A stretch of DNA of 39,840 nucleotides from Bacteroidales bacterium (GTDB lineage Bacteria > Bacteroidota > Bacteroidia > Bacteroidales > 4484-276), in assembly GCA_021740425.1 (NCBI GenBank), contig JAIOZV010000004.1, positions 1 through 39,840 of the forward strand, given 5' to 3'. Shown here piece after piece: positions 25,565 through 33,557 of this stretch. A program made the translations under genes and the position numbers. Each line of letters opens with the position of its first letter. Within the stretch, counting starts at the first letter, position 1. The notes below the pieces were generated by a model that was given only the letters and a program-made list of their open reading frames with translations, did no database searches and was not told where the DNA came from.

Positions 25565-26416
25565 CTATCTGATCTTAAAAACATCTCCCGGCAAAAGCAC
25601 CTGTATTCGGAGGTCTTTCGCACCCAGCAGCCCGTTTTTGGTTTCTGATTCTTTACTCCCATTGGTCAACACAATTACCTGGCTGCTTCCAACAACCTTT
25701 GCCCTATTTCCTTCAACAAGAATCGCAGTAGATTCATCGATGCCAATGCACATTTCATCAGGGTTTTCGATGGCAACCGAAAGCAGCCTGTTCATGCGCA
25801 TCCGCTGGATAAAATGCTGGTCAATGATGGAATGATCAAGCAGCCCAAGTCCAGCCTTTATTTCGATGTTGTTTTGATGGATCGTTCTGAAATTATTTGT
25901 GTATTCAGCATAAGAAAGCTGGTTTCCGGTGATCATTTTTTTACTCATCACGGCGGCTCCCGCGCTGGTACCGGCAATCATTGCTCCCCTTGTGTATGCT
26001 TGCTGAACAGCCTCCGTAAGACCTGTTTTTGCTGCAGTTTTCATAAAGAGATTCTGATCACCTCCGGTTATATAAATTAAGCGGGCGTTTCTTACTGAGT
26101 CGAGGGAAGACTTTGCCAATAGGGTATCAGCATTTAAAAACAAAGTTCTGATGTTTTTAAAACCCAGGTCATGAAATTGCTCCGTTACAATAGTTGAAAC
26201 TTCAACTTGCTCGTTACTTGCAAAGGGCAGGATCACAATATAATCCTTTAAAAGGAGGCCGGAAGCATCAAGCATCTTTTGCATCAACTCAGGAGGACGT
26301 TCCCCGCCGCCAATAATAAATAGTTTGCCCTGTTTGCTGCAGTTTATATTATTGCAACCCGAAACGAATAAAAGCAGGCAGGTAATAACCGCCGGAATAT
26401 AAATACGCTTAATCAT
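25565..26416 (-). CDS. Cyanophycinase, lipoprotein form (peptidase S51)
   Basis: A 283-residue protein with a lipobox (FVSGC, Cys21), so it is anchored at a membrane facing the periplasm or the outside. All canonical cyanophycinase marks are present: LFIIGGGE (about 32-39), ITGGDQ (Q121), nucleophile elbow AGTSAGAA (S151), IIDQHFIQRMRMNR (D199, Q200, H201, R205, R207, R210) and CIGIDESTA. The single-domain length fits the family. It would cut cyanophycin, or chains freed by the larger secreted enzyme, to beta-Asp-Arg. It is the first gene of a two-gene unit with the YfcC-type permease. Compared with the T9SS protein at 12617 it has the more canonical active site. A 272-bp gap separates it from the next gene upstream. 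Confidence 0.9.
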   Translation of the reverse strand: MIKRIYIPAVITCLLLFVSGCNNINCSKQGKLFIIGGGERPPELMQKMLDASGLLLKDYIVILPFASNEQVEVSTIVTEQFHDLGFKNIRTLFLNADTLLAKSSLDSVRNARLIYITGGDQNLFMKTAAKTGLTEAVQQAYTRGAMIAGTSAGAAVMSKKMITGNQLSYAEYTNNFRTIHQNNIEIKAGLGLLDHSIIDQHFIQRMRMNRLLSVAIENPDEMCIGIDESTAILVEGNRAKVVGSSQVIVLTNGSKESETKNGLLGAKDLRIQVLLPGDVFKIR

Positions 26417-26570
26417 GTTTTTTATCTCTTGTTTGCTATGGATACAATCATGGCCGGGTTTTCCCTTATTGCAGTGTATTATCTGAGTAAAGAAAGGGCA
26501 TTCGCAATGGGAAAAAACGGGGATTTACTGAGATGGGGACTCCTTTTTATTTTATGACCGAAATCCGAGC

Positions 26571-26657
26571 CTGACCAAGATAATTCTCCGGATTTACCCA
26601 ACCTTTATTTTAGGTGCAGAAAAGGAAGCCCAGTATGAGCAGGATGAGCAGTATTGA
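26571..26657 (+). pseudogene. Possible remnant of an AI-2E-family permease gene (C-terminal tail)
   Basis: In the 272-bp gap, plus-strand codons at 26571-26657 read LTKIIL, then ILGAEKEAQYEQDEQY and a stop. The intact AI-2E-family protein at 10241-11299 ends with TIKIIL, then ILGTEKDAQSVLEEDS. The order KIIL...ILGxEKxAQ is shared, but the remnant is about five residues shorter between the two blocks. The sequence before 26571 has stops and shows no further likeness I can read. A decayed duplicate is plausible but short. Confidence 0.35.
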
Positions 26658-26688
26658 AAAAATTGAGTTCAAGCCACATTTTTATCAA

Positions 26689-28599
26689 CTATTCTCTGCG
26701 CAGCAATATAGCTTTTTGATGATCGCCTTCGTCGATAGTTTTAAAGAACCTGTAAATTTCATCATAATGGTCTATTGAAAAAGTGTCCATTTTAATTACC
26801 AGCTTCCGATTTATATTTAAGAATTCGGACATGGTGTCGTAGCTGATTGAATAGGTTCCCATCAGGCAGGAATCGGATAAATTTTCGGGTATATGCTCTA
26901 TCCTGAATGTTTTTGGCAAAACAAATTGCAGACTGTCGATTTCTGTATATCCATTCTCAACAAAAATGTCGTGACTACGTTCCGGTCTTTTTGTAATTTC
27001 TGAGGTGTATTTATTAAAAATATTGGGCTCAAGCAAAAGGCGTTTCCCCATGGCCGTGGCATAATCAGGAGCACTAATGTTAAGCTCCAGGCTGCATCGG
27101 TAATCATCTGTCAGTGTATCAGAAAACGCATAACTTTTTATCGAAACCTGATCGGGCTGCAGATTTTTCAGCAACCACTCTTTTTGTTCTTTTGCAGAAA
27201 GATTCATGGGATGAAAAATTATTTCGCAGGAAAGGCCGGAATATTTTATCTCAGCAGTGCAACTCAAATCACCGGCATCGTTAATTGTGGCCTTAGCCAA
27301 AGTAATGGTTCTATTATCGCCCTCAGTGTAGCAGGGAGTTTTAACAAGTTGACCTCCTTCATCACCGATTAAAATAGTCTTGCGATTAACATTGCCATTC
27401 CCAATATACCCGCACGGAATTTGCTGGTTGGTACATTCAAGCCAAATGCTGTCGTTTTCCACAGGCACACACAGTATCACATGGTTTGTTTGATTGACGG
27501 ATGGAAACGCAGGAAACAATTCAGCCCGTTCTTTTCCATTTCCAATTTCGGCATAAAAGGATTCTATACCTGCCACCTTCAACAAGGCTCTTGTATAATT
27601 GGAAAGTGCTTTGCAGTCGCCATAGCCGTTTAAGTCAACATCCTCCGCAGCTATGGGCTGAAACCCACCGATTCCCATCGAAATGTTCACATAACGGGTA
27701 TTTTGCTGCATGTATTGATAAATCTTTTGGATGCTGGTTTTGGTATTGGTATCTCCCTTTAAAAGTTCAACAATTTCTGCCCGGGTTTTTTGAGGAACTT
27801 CGTCTCTTTCTTTCAGCAGGTTATATACCCATAGGCCATAATTCTTCCAGTTTTCAAAATTTCCTTCAGTTTTTTCATATTCAAACGAAACCGGAGCCAA
27901 CATGACCCATGGTAAGAAACCCCTTTTCGCAGGCATAAATGGTTCTTGAGTGTAGGCAGGCACGTTCGTAATTGACCATTTGTATGACTTAAATTTTCCG
28001 GATTTGTTTTCCAAAAAATCAAAATCTCCGTTATCGCTTTTATACGACACAGGAAATTTTTCGTCAAAGGAAATTGACAGGTTCGCTTGCTCAAGTGCCA
28101 CGCCTTCGTTGCTTACCGGCATCCAAATGTCAAACCCAACCAGGCCGTTCAGTTCTATTTCGTACTCATACTCTGCTGTATAAGGATATTGCTTTCGGAT
28201 AGGTTTGAGTAGTTTTACACGACTGTCGCTGTAAAAGGTAAAATCCGGATAACTTGAAAAATCGCTGATGTCGTCTTTTTTTACTTTGTCAATCTCAAGG
28301 CCAAGTTCATTGTAATACTTTCCACGTAAGGATTCAACTTTCCTGTTGTTGTCATAGTGAAGGGCAAGCCAGGCTTCTTGCTGTCCGTTTTTATTCAAAA
28401 CAGTGACTGCAAAATGAACATTCATCACAGCTTTTCCGGCAGACAATCGGTTGATCTCAGTATGATGAAATCTGATGACGGCATCCGCATTTTGAAGCAA
28501 GGTATCAGAAATAAGAAATGCGGCAAGGTTTAAATTTTGAGCATGTACGCTGAAAAGTCCATTTGTCAGAAGCAGAAACAGAAGGAATCGATTCTTCAT
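26689..28599 (-). CDS. Exported DUF3857/transglutaminase-like protein, likely active
   Basis: A 636-residue protein with a signal peptide (1-20, ...LFSVHA). An N-terminal DUF3857 beta domain (about 40-220) is followed by a transglutaminase-like core (about 285-390). The triad positions are Cys329 in NGYGDCKALSN, His373 in QTNHVIL and Glu388 in WLECT; the third residue is usually Asp. The C-terminal half is a further beta domain of the same family. Proteins with this layout are common in Bacteroidota and are predicted to be periplasmic or surface proteins; their substrates are not established. The start lies 5 bp from the stop of the related gene upstream, so the two form an operon of paralogues. 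Confidence 0.85.
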   Translation of the reverse strand: MKNRFLLFLLLTNGLFSVHAQNLNLAAFLISDTLLQNADAVIRFHHTEINRLSAGKAVMNVHFAVTVLNKNGQQEAWLALHYDNNRKVESLRGKYYNELGLEIDKVKKDDISDFSSYPDFTFYSDSRVKLLKPIRKQYPYTAEYEYEIELNGLVGFDIWMPVSNEGVALEQANLSISFDEKFPVSYKSDNGDFDFLENKSGKFKSYKWSITNVPAYTQEPFMPAKRGFLPWVMLAPVSFEYEKTEGNFENWKNYGLWVYNLLKERDEVPQKTRAEIVELLKGDTNTKTSIQKIYQYMQQNTRYVNISMGIGGFQPIAAEDVDLNGYGDCKALSNYTRALLKVAGIESFYAEIGNGKERAELFPAFPSVNQTNHVILCVPVENDSIWLECTNQQIPCGYIGNGNVNRKTILIGDEGGQLVKTPCYTEGDNRTITLAKATINDAGDLSCTAEIKYSGLSCEIIFHPMNLSAKEQKEWLLKNLQPDQVSIKSYAFSDTLTDDYRCSLELNISAPDYATAMGKRLLLEPNIFNKYTSEITKRPERSHDIFVENGYTEIDSLQFVLPKTFRIEHIPENLSDSCLMGTYSISYDTMSEFLNINRKLVIKMDTFSIDHYDEIYRFFKTIDEGDHQKAILLRRE

Positions 28600-28604
28600 T
28601 CCGC

Positions 28605-30665
28605 TTATATTTTTTTGAGGACAATCTGTTCTTTGTGTTTATCCACCACCAAATCGATAAGTTGTTTCAGGAATGGGTATTGCTCAGGTAAAAAGAATAC
28701 TTTATTTATTGAAAACACGGAGGTAATCTGCACTTTGTTGCCGAACTGACTTATGCTGTACATAAATTTTGCTGAGCCATCATCAAGTTTTACGATGGTG
28801 GGTTTTGGCAATTCTTCAATTGTGTAATTCTCAGGAATGGTTATTGAAACACTTTGCATCTCGGTAAAGGGATATTCGAATTCGACGGGGTATTCACGGT
28901 TTTCAATTTTAAATGGGTTTTCTTCCATACAGTCGAAAAACAGGGGCTCGAAGAAAAACAAATTGCCTGCATTCTCCATTTTTTCTGTAATGTTCACATC
29001 AAGATTAACATTCACATTCGAGTATAAGCTGTCGATACCTGTGAGATCGCTTTTATTGATAAGCAAACCACTGATATTGTCAAATTTAAGTTTGAGGTAA
29101 CTTTCAGCATCTGTTTCGCGGGCAGCCTTGAGCCGCTCCCCAAGTGCAGCATAGGCGTTAAAAGTATAATTAAGTGTGCCTTGAACCCCCCCATCTTCGC
29201 TCAGGACAAGGTCGTAGGTTGCCGATTTGGCGGCTTCGCTTTTTTGCAAATTAATCCACCCCGATCTCTGTTCATCCACTATCCATCCATCCTTGTTCAA
29301 ACAGCGCGTAGGCAAAAGGTTAATTTCAGAAAGGGGTTCGGTGGCATCCATAAGGTAGTTGTTTTCACCATCAGTAGCCACTGCAATTACATAATTGAAA
29401 CTGCTCAGCGAGGGGTGCGAGGGATGGATCATTCCATTTTCGCGGGTACTCAGCAGCACCGGATATGCGCGAATTCCCAGTTCTCGGAGCAAAATAACCA
29501 GCGAAAGGTTGATGTCGGCACTGTTGCCGGAACCAGATTTGTACACCTCGCGCAGGTTGCCGGATGTGTACTTACGGGTTTGGCCATTCCATGTGAATTT
29601 TTTTTGTATGGTTGAAAGGGCATTTTTGATCAATTCAAGTGTGTCTGAATTTTGCAACTTAAGTTTTTCCACCTCATCCTTCAAAAACCTTTCCCGCTTC
29701 AACTGCATACCAAAATCACTATTGGTGAGTAAATTATGGTTTATCTTATCCCAGCTTGTTGTATAATGATGCTCTGATTGATTCGGGAATTTAGTCCAGG
29801 CCAGCTCAAAATCAACTTTGGAAATATAATTTTGGGCTGTGGTAAGATAGGCTTCCATTGGAAAGGCCGGAATGTTTGTGGCCACGTAATCGAAAATGTT
29901 TTCATCATATTCGATAGTTTGCTGGCTTTTATTATGGCCTTGGCTGACTAGTCCCATGTCAGAAGTCAGATAAGAAATTGTAAAAGAATTTTTTTTGGAT
30001 ATTGTTTCCATATCCACCCTGTAATAACCACGTTGCGATTGGTTGTAATGAAAATATTCAGGTATCGAAAGGTGATATTCGCTAAACAGGGTTGGGATGG
30101 TGTGCTGAAACTCCCAGCTTTGAAGATTATATAAAAAATCGGATTTTATTGTGTAACTAACCTCGATTACTGAACCGGCTTTAACTTGCGGCAGGGCACA
30201 TTTTAAAACATCCCAGTTTTCATTTTTTTCTTCCGAAATCATGTCGTTAAACCGTAATTTAACGGTCTCAATTTTTTTTCCAGAATTATTGTAGGTTGCG
30301 GCTTTAAACTGAATAACTTCCTCTTTGTCGCCATCTGAATGATAAAGCGGAATCTCAATATTAGCCCAATCGAAAGCATTATCATCTATAATTTTAATCC
30401 TGTAATGTCTCTCAAAATGCATTTGGAAACCTTTCTGTTGCCCTGTCATTTCACCTTCTCTAACAGTGGTTGTGGCATATTGGAAATAGGTTCGTCCAAA
30501 ATCAAAAACATAATATGCATGGGCATTCGAATCGATGGGGCAAACGATAGCCTCCATTTCCTGATCGGAAATTTTGCCAAATTTGGATGGAGCTTTCTGG
30601 CTATAATTTACTGTGGAAGCCAACAAAAAGCAAACAAGGAAAATAATTTTTTTATACATCATCAC
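28605..30665 (-). CDS. Exported DUF3857/transglutaminase-like protein, likely inactive
   Basis: A 686-residue protein with a signal peptide (about 1-22, ...STVNYSQ). It has the same DUF3857 plus transglutaminase-like layout as its downstream neighbour. At the active-site positions it has Ser382 in SGSGNSADIN where Cys is expected. Asn-Tyr (SFNYVIA, about 424-425) replaces the usual Asp/Asn-His. Only the Asp of LMDAT (D440) remains. It therefore looks like a pseudoenzyme or binding subunit. The ATG at 30665 is the first of three in a row (MMMYKK); any of them could be used. It is the first gene of the pair and likely sets its expression, but I could not find a clear promoter box. Confidence 0.85.
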   Translation of the reverse strand: MMMYKKIIFLVCFLLASTVNYSQKAPSKFGKISDQEMEAIVCPIDSNAHAYYVFDFGRTYFQYATTTVREGEMTGQQKGFQMHFERHYRIKIIDDNAFDWANIEIPLYHSDGDKEEVIQFKAATYNNSGKKIETVKLRFNDMISEEKNENWDVLKCALPQVKAGSVIEVSYTIKSDFLYNLQSWEFQHTIPTLFSEYHLSIPEYFHYNQSQRGYYRVDMETISKKNSFTISYLTSDMGLVSQGHNKSQQTIEYDENIFDYVATNIPAFPMEAYLTTAQNYISKVDFELAWTKFPNQSEHHYTTSWDKINHNLLTNSDFGMQLKRERFLKDEVEKLKLQNSDTLELIKNALSTIQKKFTWNGQTRKYTSGNLREVYKSGSGNSADINLSLVILLRELGIRAYPVLLSTRENGMIHPSHPSLSSFNYVIAVATDGENNYLMDATEPLSEINLLPTRCLNKDGWIVDEQRSGWINLQKSEAAKSATYDLVLSEDGGVQGTLNYTFNAYAALGERLKAARETDAESYLKLKFDNISGLLINKSDLTGIDSLYSNVNVNLDVNITEKMENAGNLFFFEPLFFDCMEENPFKIENREYPVEFEYPFTEMQSVSITIPENYTIEELPKPTIVKLDDGSAKFMYSISQFGNKVQITSVFSINKVFFLPEQYPFLKQLIDLVVDKHKEQIVLKKI

Positions 30666-31101
30666 GTAATTTGATTTTTAATTTCATGTTTTTAAAAATG
30701 GGCTGAAATAGCAGAGTATGCAATTTTATCAAAAATTTTGAAACCACAAAAAAAAGATGCTAATTTTTAAGGGATTTAAATAATCGATAATTGATGGGAG
30801 AAGAGCATTTTGGATTGCACACAAGCAATATTTTTGTGTGATGATTTTTAATGCCCGCAAACTAAAAGTGTCTAATTTTATAAGCTTAGTTTAATAAAGG
30901 CAAAGATCCGGGGCTACATTTTTCAGGGAGCAGATTTGCAAACCATGTTCAGTTGTAGCATCCGTCGGAAGATAAATCAGGTTGGGGAAGCAAGATTTTA
31001 GATGAAGGGATTGACCGGATAGTACACATGGGATGATCCCGAAATTTGTTGTTTTAACCGCCATGCCTGATTTTAGCAAATTACGATGTTGAGGAACTCC
31101 T
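30666..31101. other. Intergenic region, AT-rich, no supported gene
   Basis: About 435 bp between the DUF3857 operon start and the tRNA terminator. A minus-strand frame at 30891-31079 (62 codons) has no recognised domain and no start signals. I see no repeat or RNA structure that stands out. Confidence 0.5.
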
Positions 31102-31144
31102 AAAAATAAAAAAACCCCGAATCAATTTTGATCCGGGGTTTTTT
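31102..31144 (-). terminator. Intrinsic terminator after tRNA-Gln
   Basis: CCCCGAATC and GATCCGGGG form a 9-bp stem with one mismatch. On the minus strand it is followed by TTTTTTTATTTTTA. It begins 4 bases after the tRNA 3' end. The flanking T-run on the plus strand means it could also work in the other direction. Confidence 0.85.
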
Positions 31145-31147
31145 GTG

Positions 31148-31218
31148 TTACCCGACCAGGACTCGAACCTGGACCAAGAGAACCAAAATCTCTCGTGCTG
31201 CCATTACACCATCGGGCA
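31148..31218 (-). tRNA. tRNA-Gln (anticodon TTG)
   Basis: Read on the minus strand, the 71-base sequence folds as a full cloverleaf. The 7-bp acceptor TGCCCGA/TCGGGTA has one G-T pair, and the D stem is GTGT/GCAC. The anticodon stem AGAGA/TCTCT encloses the loop TTTTGGT, giving anticodon TTG. The T arm is CCAGG-TTCGAGT-CCTGG. The discriminator is A and CCA is not encoded. It has its own promoter and terminator, so it is a single-gene unit. Confidence 0.95.
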
Positions 31219-31240
31219 ATCGGTTCCCTTTATGGGAGCG

Positions 31241-31268
31241 CAAAGATAATACTTTTTGTATTTTCCAA
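31241..31268 (-). promoter_or_regulatory. Promoter of tRNA-Gln
   Basis: On the minus strand TATCTTTG (31248-31241) fits TAnnTTTG and TTG (31268-31266) lies 17 bases upstream. The tRNA 5' end is 22 bases beyond the -7 box. Confidence 0.65.
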
Positions 31269-31295
31269 AAAAATAATTCTGTAAAATTCCACACC

Positions 31296-31324
31296 AAATA
31301 AAAAAGCCGGAAATTTTCCGGCTT
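31296..31324 (-). terminator. Intrinsic terminator of the GRAM/PH-like gene
   Basis: AAGCCGGAAA and TTTCCGGCTT form a perfect inverted repeat around a single T. On the minus strand it is followed by TTTTTTATTT. It lies 46 bp after the stop at 31370. Confidence 0.75.
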
Positions 31325-31369
31325 CTTAGCACATTTACATAAAATAGTTGGTATGGTTAATAGGTTGTT

Positions 31370-31714
31370 TTAGCACATTCCGGCAATCATTTCACCGAAC
31401 TTGTTGCGCTGCTTCAAAGTAAATTTCAATTCATTCCCTTCTGATGTAACCAAATTGAGTCCGTTGCGGGAAAAAATCCCCTGATTAAAATACAACACAT
31501 CCCGAATGCATTTGGGTTCAATTTCCAAATCATGTTTACCTGCATTGCCATTGATTCCTATAAAATAAACCCTTTGATTGGTGATGATGAGTTTACCTGC
31601 AATTTTTTCACTTGTGTTTAACAGGAGACTGCTATCTGTAGCTTTTACTACCATTTCGTTTGCTTTGAGATCAATTTTCATAAGGCTGTCAAATTTGTAA
31701 TTCTTTATTTTCAT
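31370..31714 (-). CDS. Small GRAM/PH-like domain protein
   Basis: A 114-residue soluble protein, all beta with a C-terminal helix. The pattern ...LKANEMVVKATDSSLL, then KIAGKLIITNQRVYFIG, then LEIEPKCIRDVLYF and LNLVTSEGNELKFTL, fits GRAM or bacterial PH domains, which bind lipids or partners. There is no signal peptide, so it is cytoplasmic. The ATG at 31714 (MKIKNYKF) was chosen over a TTG at 31726. It is a single-gene unit with a strong terminator behind it. The exact role is unknown. Confidence 0.75.
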   Translation of the reverse strand: MKIKNYKFDSLMKIDLKANEMVVKATDSSLLLNTSEKIAGKLIITNQRVYFIGINGNAGKHDLEIEPKCIRDVLYFNQGIFSRNGLNLVTSEGNELKFTLKQRNKFGEMIAGMC

Positions 31715-31726
31715 GAATTGTGCCAA

Positions 31727-32112
31727 ATTGGAATAATTGCTGAATATCTGTGTTTTAACTTATTCCAATCTGTCAAATGTGTCCGGAATTATGTTTAAAT
31801 GTCCGTTTATCAACATGTATTTGATGTATGAGACGCACCCATTTAATTTTTGTTACATCAATTACTTTATAATTTTGAATACCTGAGAACTTTGAAAAGG
31901 TTACATTTTTTGATTAATTCCCTGAATTGATTTTAAACCAATGAATTGGGTCTTTAATTTTATTGGATAAATTAAAAACCATTGTGTTTTTACATTATCT
32001 TACCACGGTAGTACTGCAATTTTAGTGGGAGATTTTGATTAAAACAGCCACCCTTCAGGTATTAAATTCTTACCTTCGCTTCCATTCTTTCTTCCATTTA
32101 AACCAAATAAAA
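31727..32112. other. AT-rich intergenic region between divergent genes
   Basis: About 385 bp separate the GRAM-like gene (minus) and the metallo-hydrolase gene (plus). TACCTTCG at 32071-32078 is one base off the TAnnTTTG box and could serve the plus-strand gene. TACCACGGTA around 32001-32010 is a small imperfect palindrome. Nothing else is supported. Confidence 0.4.
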
Positions 32113-33492
32113 ATGAATGAGCCAAACAAATTTTCCATCCGCTTTTTAGGAGCAGCCGGAACCGTTACCGGATCAAAATATTTATTGAGAGCCAATGGCA
32201 TGAGCATCATGATCGACTGCGGGCTTTTTCAGGGATTGAAACAACTCAGGGAACTCAACTGGAAGGAGCTGCCCGTTGATGTTTCTGCCATCGACTGTGT
32301 TTTGCTTACCCACGGGCATCTCGACCATGTGGGCTATTTGCCTCGACTGGTAAAAGAAGGTTTCAAGGGCAAAATTTATTGCACCGAGCCCACTGCCGAC
32401 CTTGCAGAGATCATTTTGAAGGATAGCGCCAAAATACAGGAGGAAGATGCTGAACAGGCCAACTACGACGGCTATTCTAAACACAGTCCTGCCTTGCCGC
32501 TTTATACCGTGAAAGATGCGGAGCTGACTATACCACTGCTTCACCCTGTTCCCGACAATCAGGTTATCGTACTTTCGGAGGATATTAAATTCAGATATCG
32601 CCGGGATGCCCACATTCCGGGGGCAGCTTTCATCGAATTGGATACCAAAGGAAAACGTATCGTATTTTCGGGCGACCTGGGACGACCCCACGATGCCATG
32701 CTTAAACCTCCTGAAAGACCTGAAAAAGCTGATTACCTCATTGTGGAATCCACCTATGGCGACCGGCTGCACCCCAAGGCTGACACAAAAGAACTGCTCT
32801 ATGATATCATTATGAAGAGCCTTGGAAAGCATGGCCCCCTGCTGGTTCCAAGTTTTACAGTGGATCGTGCACAGGATTTCATGTATCTTATCTGGCAACT
32901 CAAAACCGAAAGCCGTATCCCCGACATACCTGTTTATTTGGATAGTCCGATGGGCATCGATGTAAGCAAACTTTTTCTGAAATATCCCGAATGGCAGATT
33001 TTGAAGCCTGATGTTTTTTTGGATGTTTTTAAGAATACCCGGATGGTACAATCGATTGAAGAAACCCGCCGGCTGGCGCGCAAAAAAATGCCAATGATAA
33101 TTATCGCCGGCAGCGGCATGATGAATGGTGGAAGGATAATGCAATATCTTAAAGAGCATCTCGAAGACCCCAGGACGACTATTATCATTCCTGGTTATCA
33201 GGCTGCCGGCACCCGGGGTAGAAAACTCAGCGAAGGTGAAACGGAAATAAAAATGCAGGGTAAATATTTCAAAGTGAAAGCGGAAATAGTTCATATTCAC
33301 ACCATGTCATCACATGCTGATCAGGCAGAGATAATTCAATGGCTGTCGGAAATTAAAAACAAACCCGAAAAAGTTTTCATCACCCACGGAGAGCCACATT
33401 CGAGTGATGCGCTCAGGCTTAAGATAAAGGATACTTACGGTTGGAATTGCTATTTGCCACAGATTTTCGAGGAGCTTGAACTGGAAGAATAA
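32113..33492 (+). CDS. Metallo-beta-lactamase/beta-CASP hydrolase (CPSF-like RNase family)
   Basis: A 459-residue cytoplasmic protein. The metallo-beta-lactamase part (about 8-215) shows LGAAGTVTGSKYLL, the zinc motif THGHLDH (H67, H69, D71, H72), DAHIPGAAF and FSGDLGR. The beta-CASP domain (about 235-370) begins ESTYGDRLH and contains VPSFTVDRAQ and IAGSGMMNGGR. The C-terminal RMMBL motif region shows HTMSSHADQAEI and FITHGEP. This is the layout of prokaryotic CPSF-73-like ribonucleases; cleavage of RNA is the expected activity, not proven here. The ATG at 32113 was chosen over a TTG at 32035 because homologues begin close to the KFSIRFLGAAG block. Confidence 0.92.
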   Translation: MNEPNKFSIRFLGAAGTVTGSKYLLRANGMSIMIDCGLFQGLKQLRELNWKELPVDVSAIDCVLLTHGHLDHVGYLPRLVKEGFKGKIYCTEPTADLAEIILKDSAKIQEEDAEQANYDGYSKHSPALPLYTVKDAELTIPLLHPVPDNQVIVLSEDIKFRYRRDAHIPGAAFIELDTKGKRIVFSGDLGRPHDAMLKPPERPEKADYLIVESTYGDRLHPKADTKELLYDIIMKSLGKHGPLLVPSFTVDRAQDFMYLIWQLKTESRIPDIPVYLDSPMGIDVSKLFLKYPEWQILKPDVFLDVFKNTRMVQSIEETRRLARKKMPMIIIAGSGMMNGGRIMQYLKEHLEDPRTTIIIPGYQAAGTRGRKLSEGETEIKMQGKYFKVKAEIVHIHTMSSHADQAEIIQWLSEIKNKPEKVFITHGEPHSSDALRLKIKDTYGWNCYLPQIFEELELEE

Positions 33493-33514
33493 AACAGAAA
33501 CGAATGTTGAATGA

Positions 33515-33529
33515 GCTGTTTATAACAGC
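33515..33529. other. Hairpin between convergent genes
   Basis: GCTGTT and AACAGC form a 6-bp stem with a 3-base loop in the 65-bp gap between the metallo-hydrolase and patatin genes. It lacks a T-run, so terminator function is uncertain. Confidence 0.3.
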
Positions 33530-33557
33530 ATAAATAGCTGAAATTTTATTAGCAAAT

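Noticed and set aside
30891-31079. A 62-codon minus-strand frame between the DUF3857 operon and tRNA-Gln
   Set aside because: No recognised domain, signal peptide or promoter; likely chance.
32182-33300. A 372-codon open frame on the minus strand opposite the metallo-hydrolase gene
   Set aside because: It is fully antisense to a gene with clear catalytic motifs. It is rich in His, Phe, Arg and Gln with no domain, and no start or promoter signal supports it.
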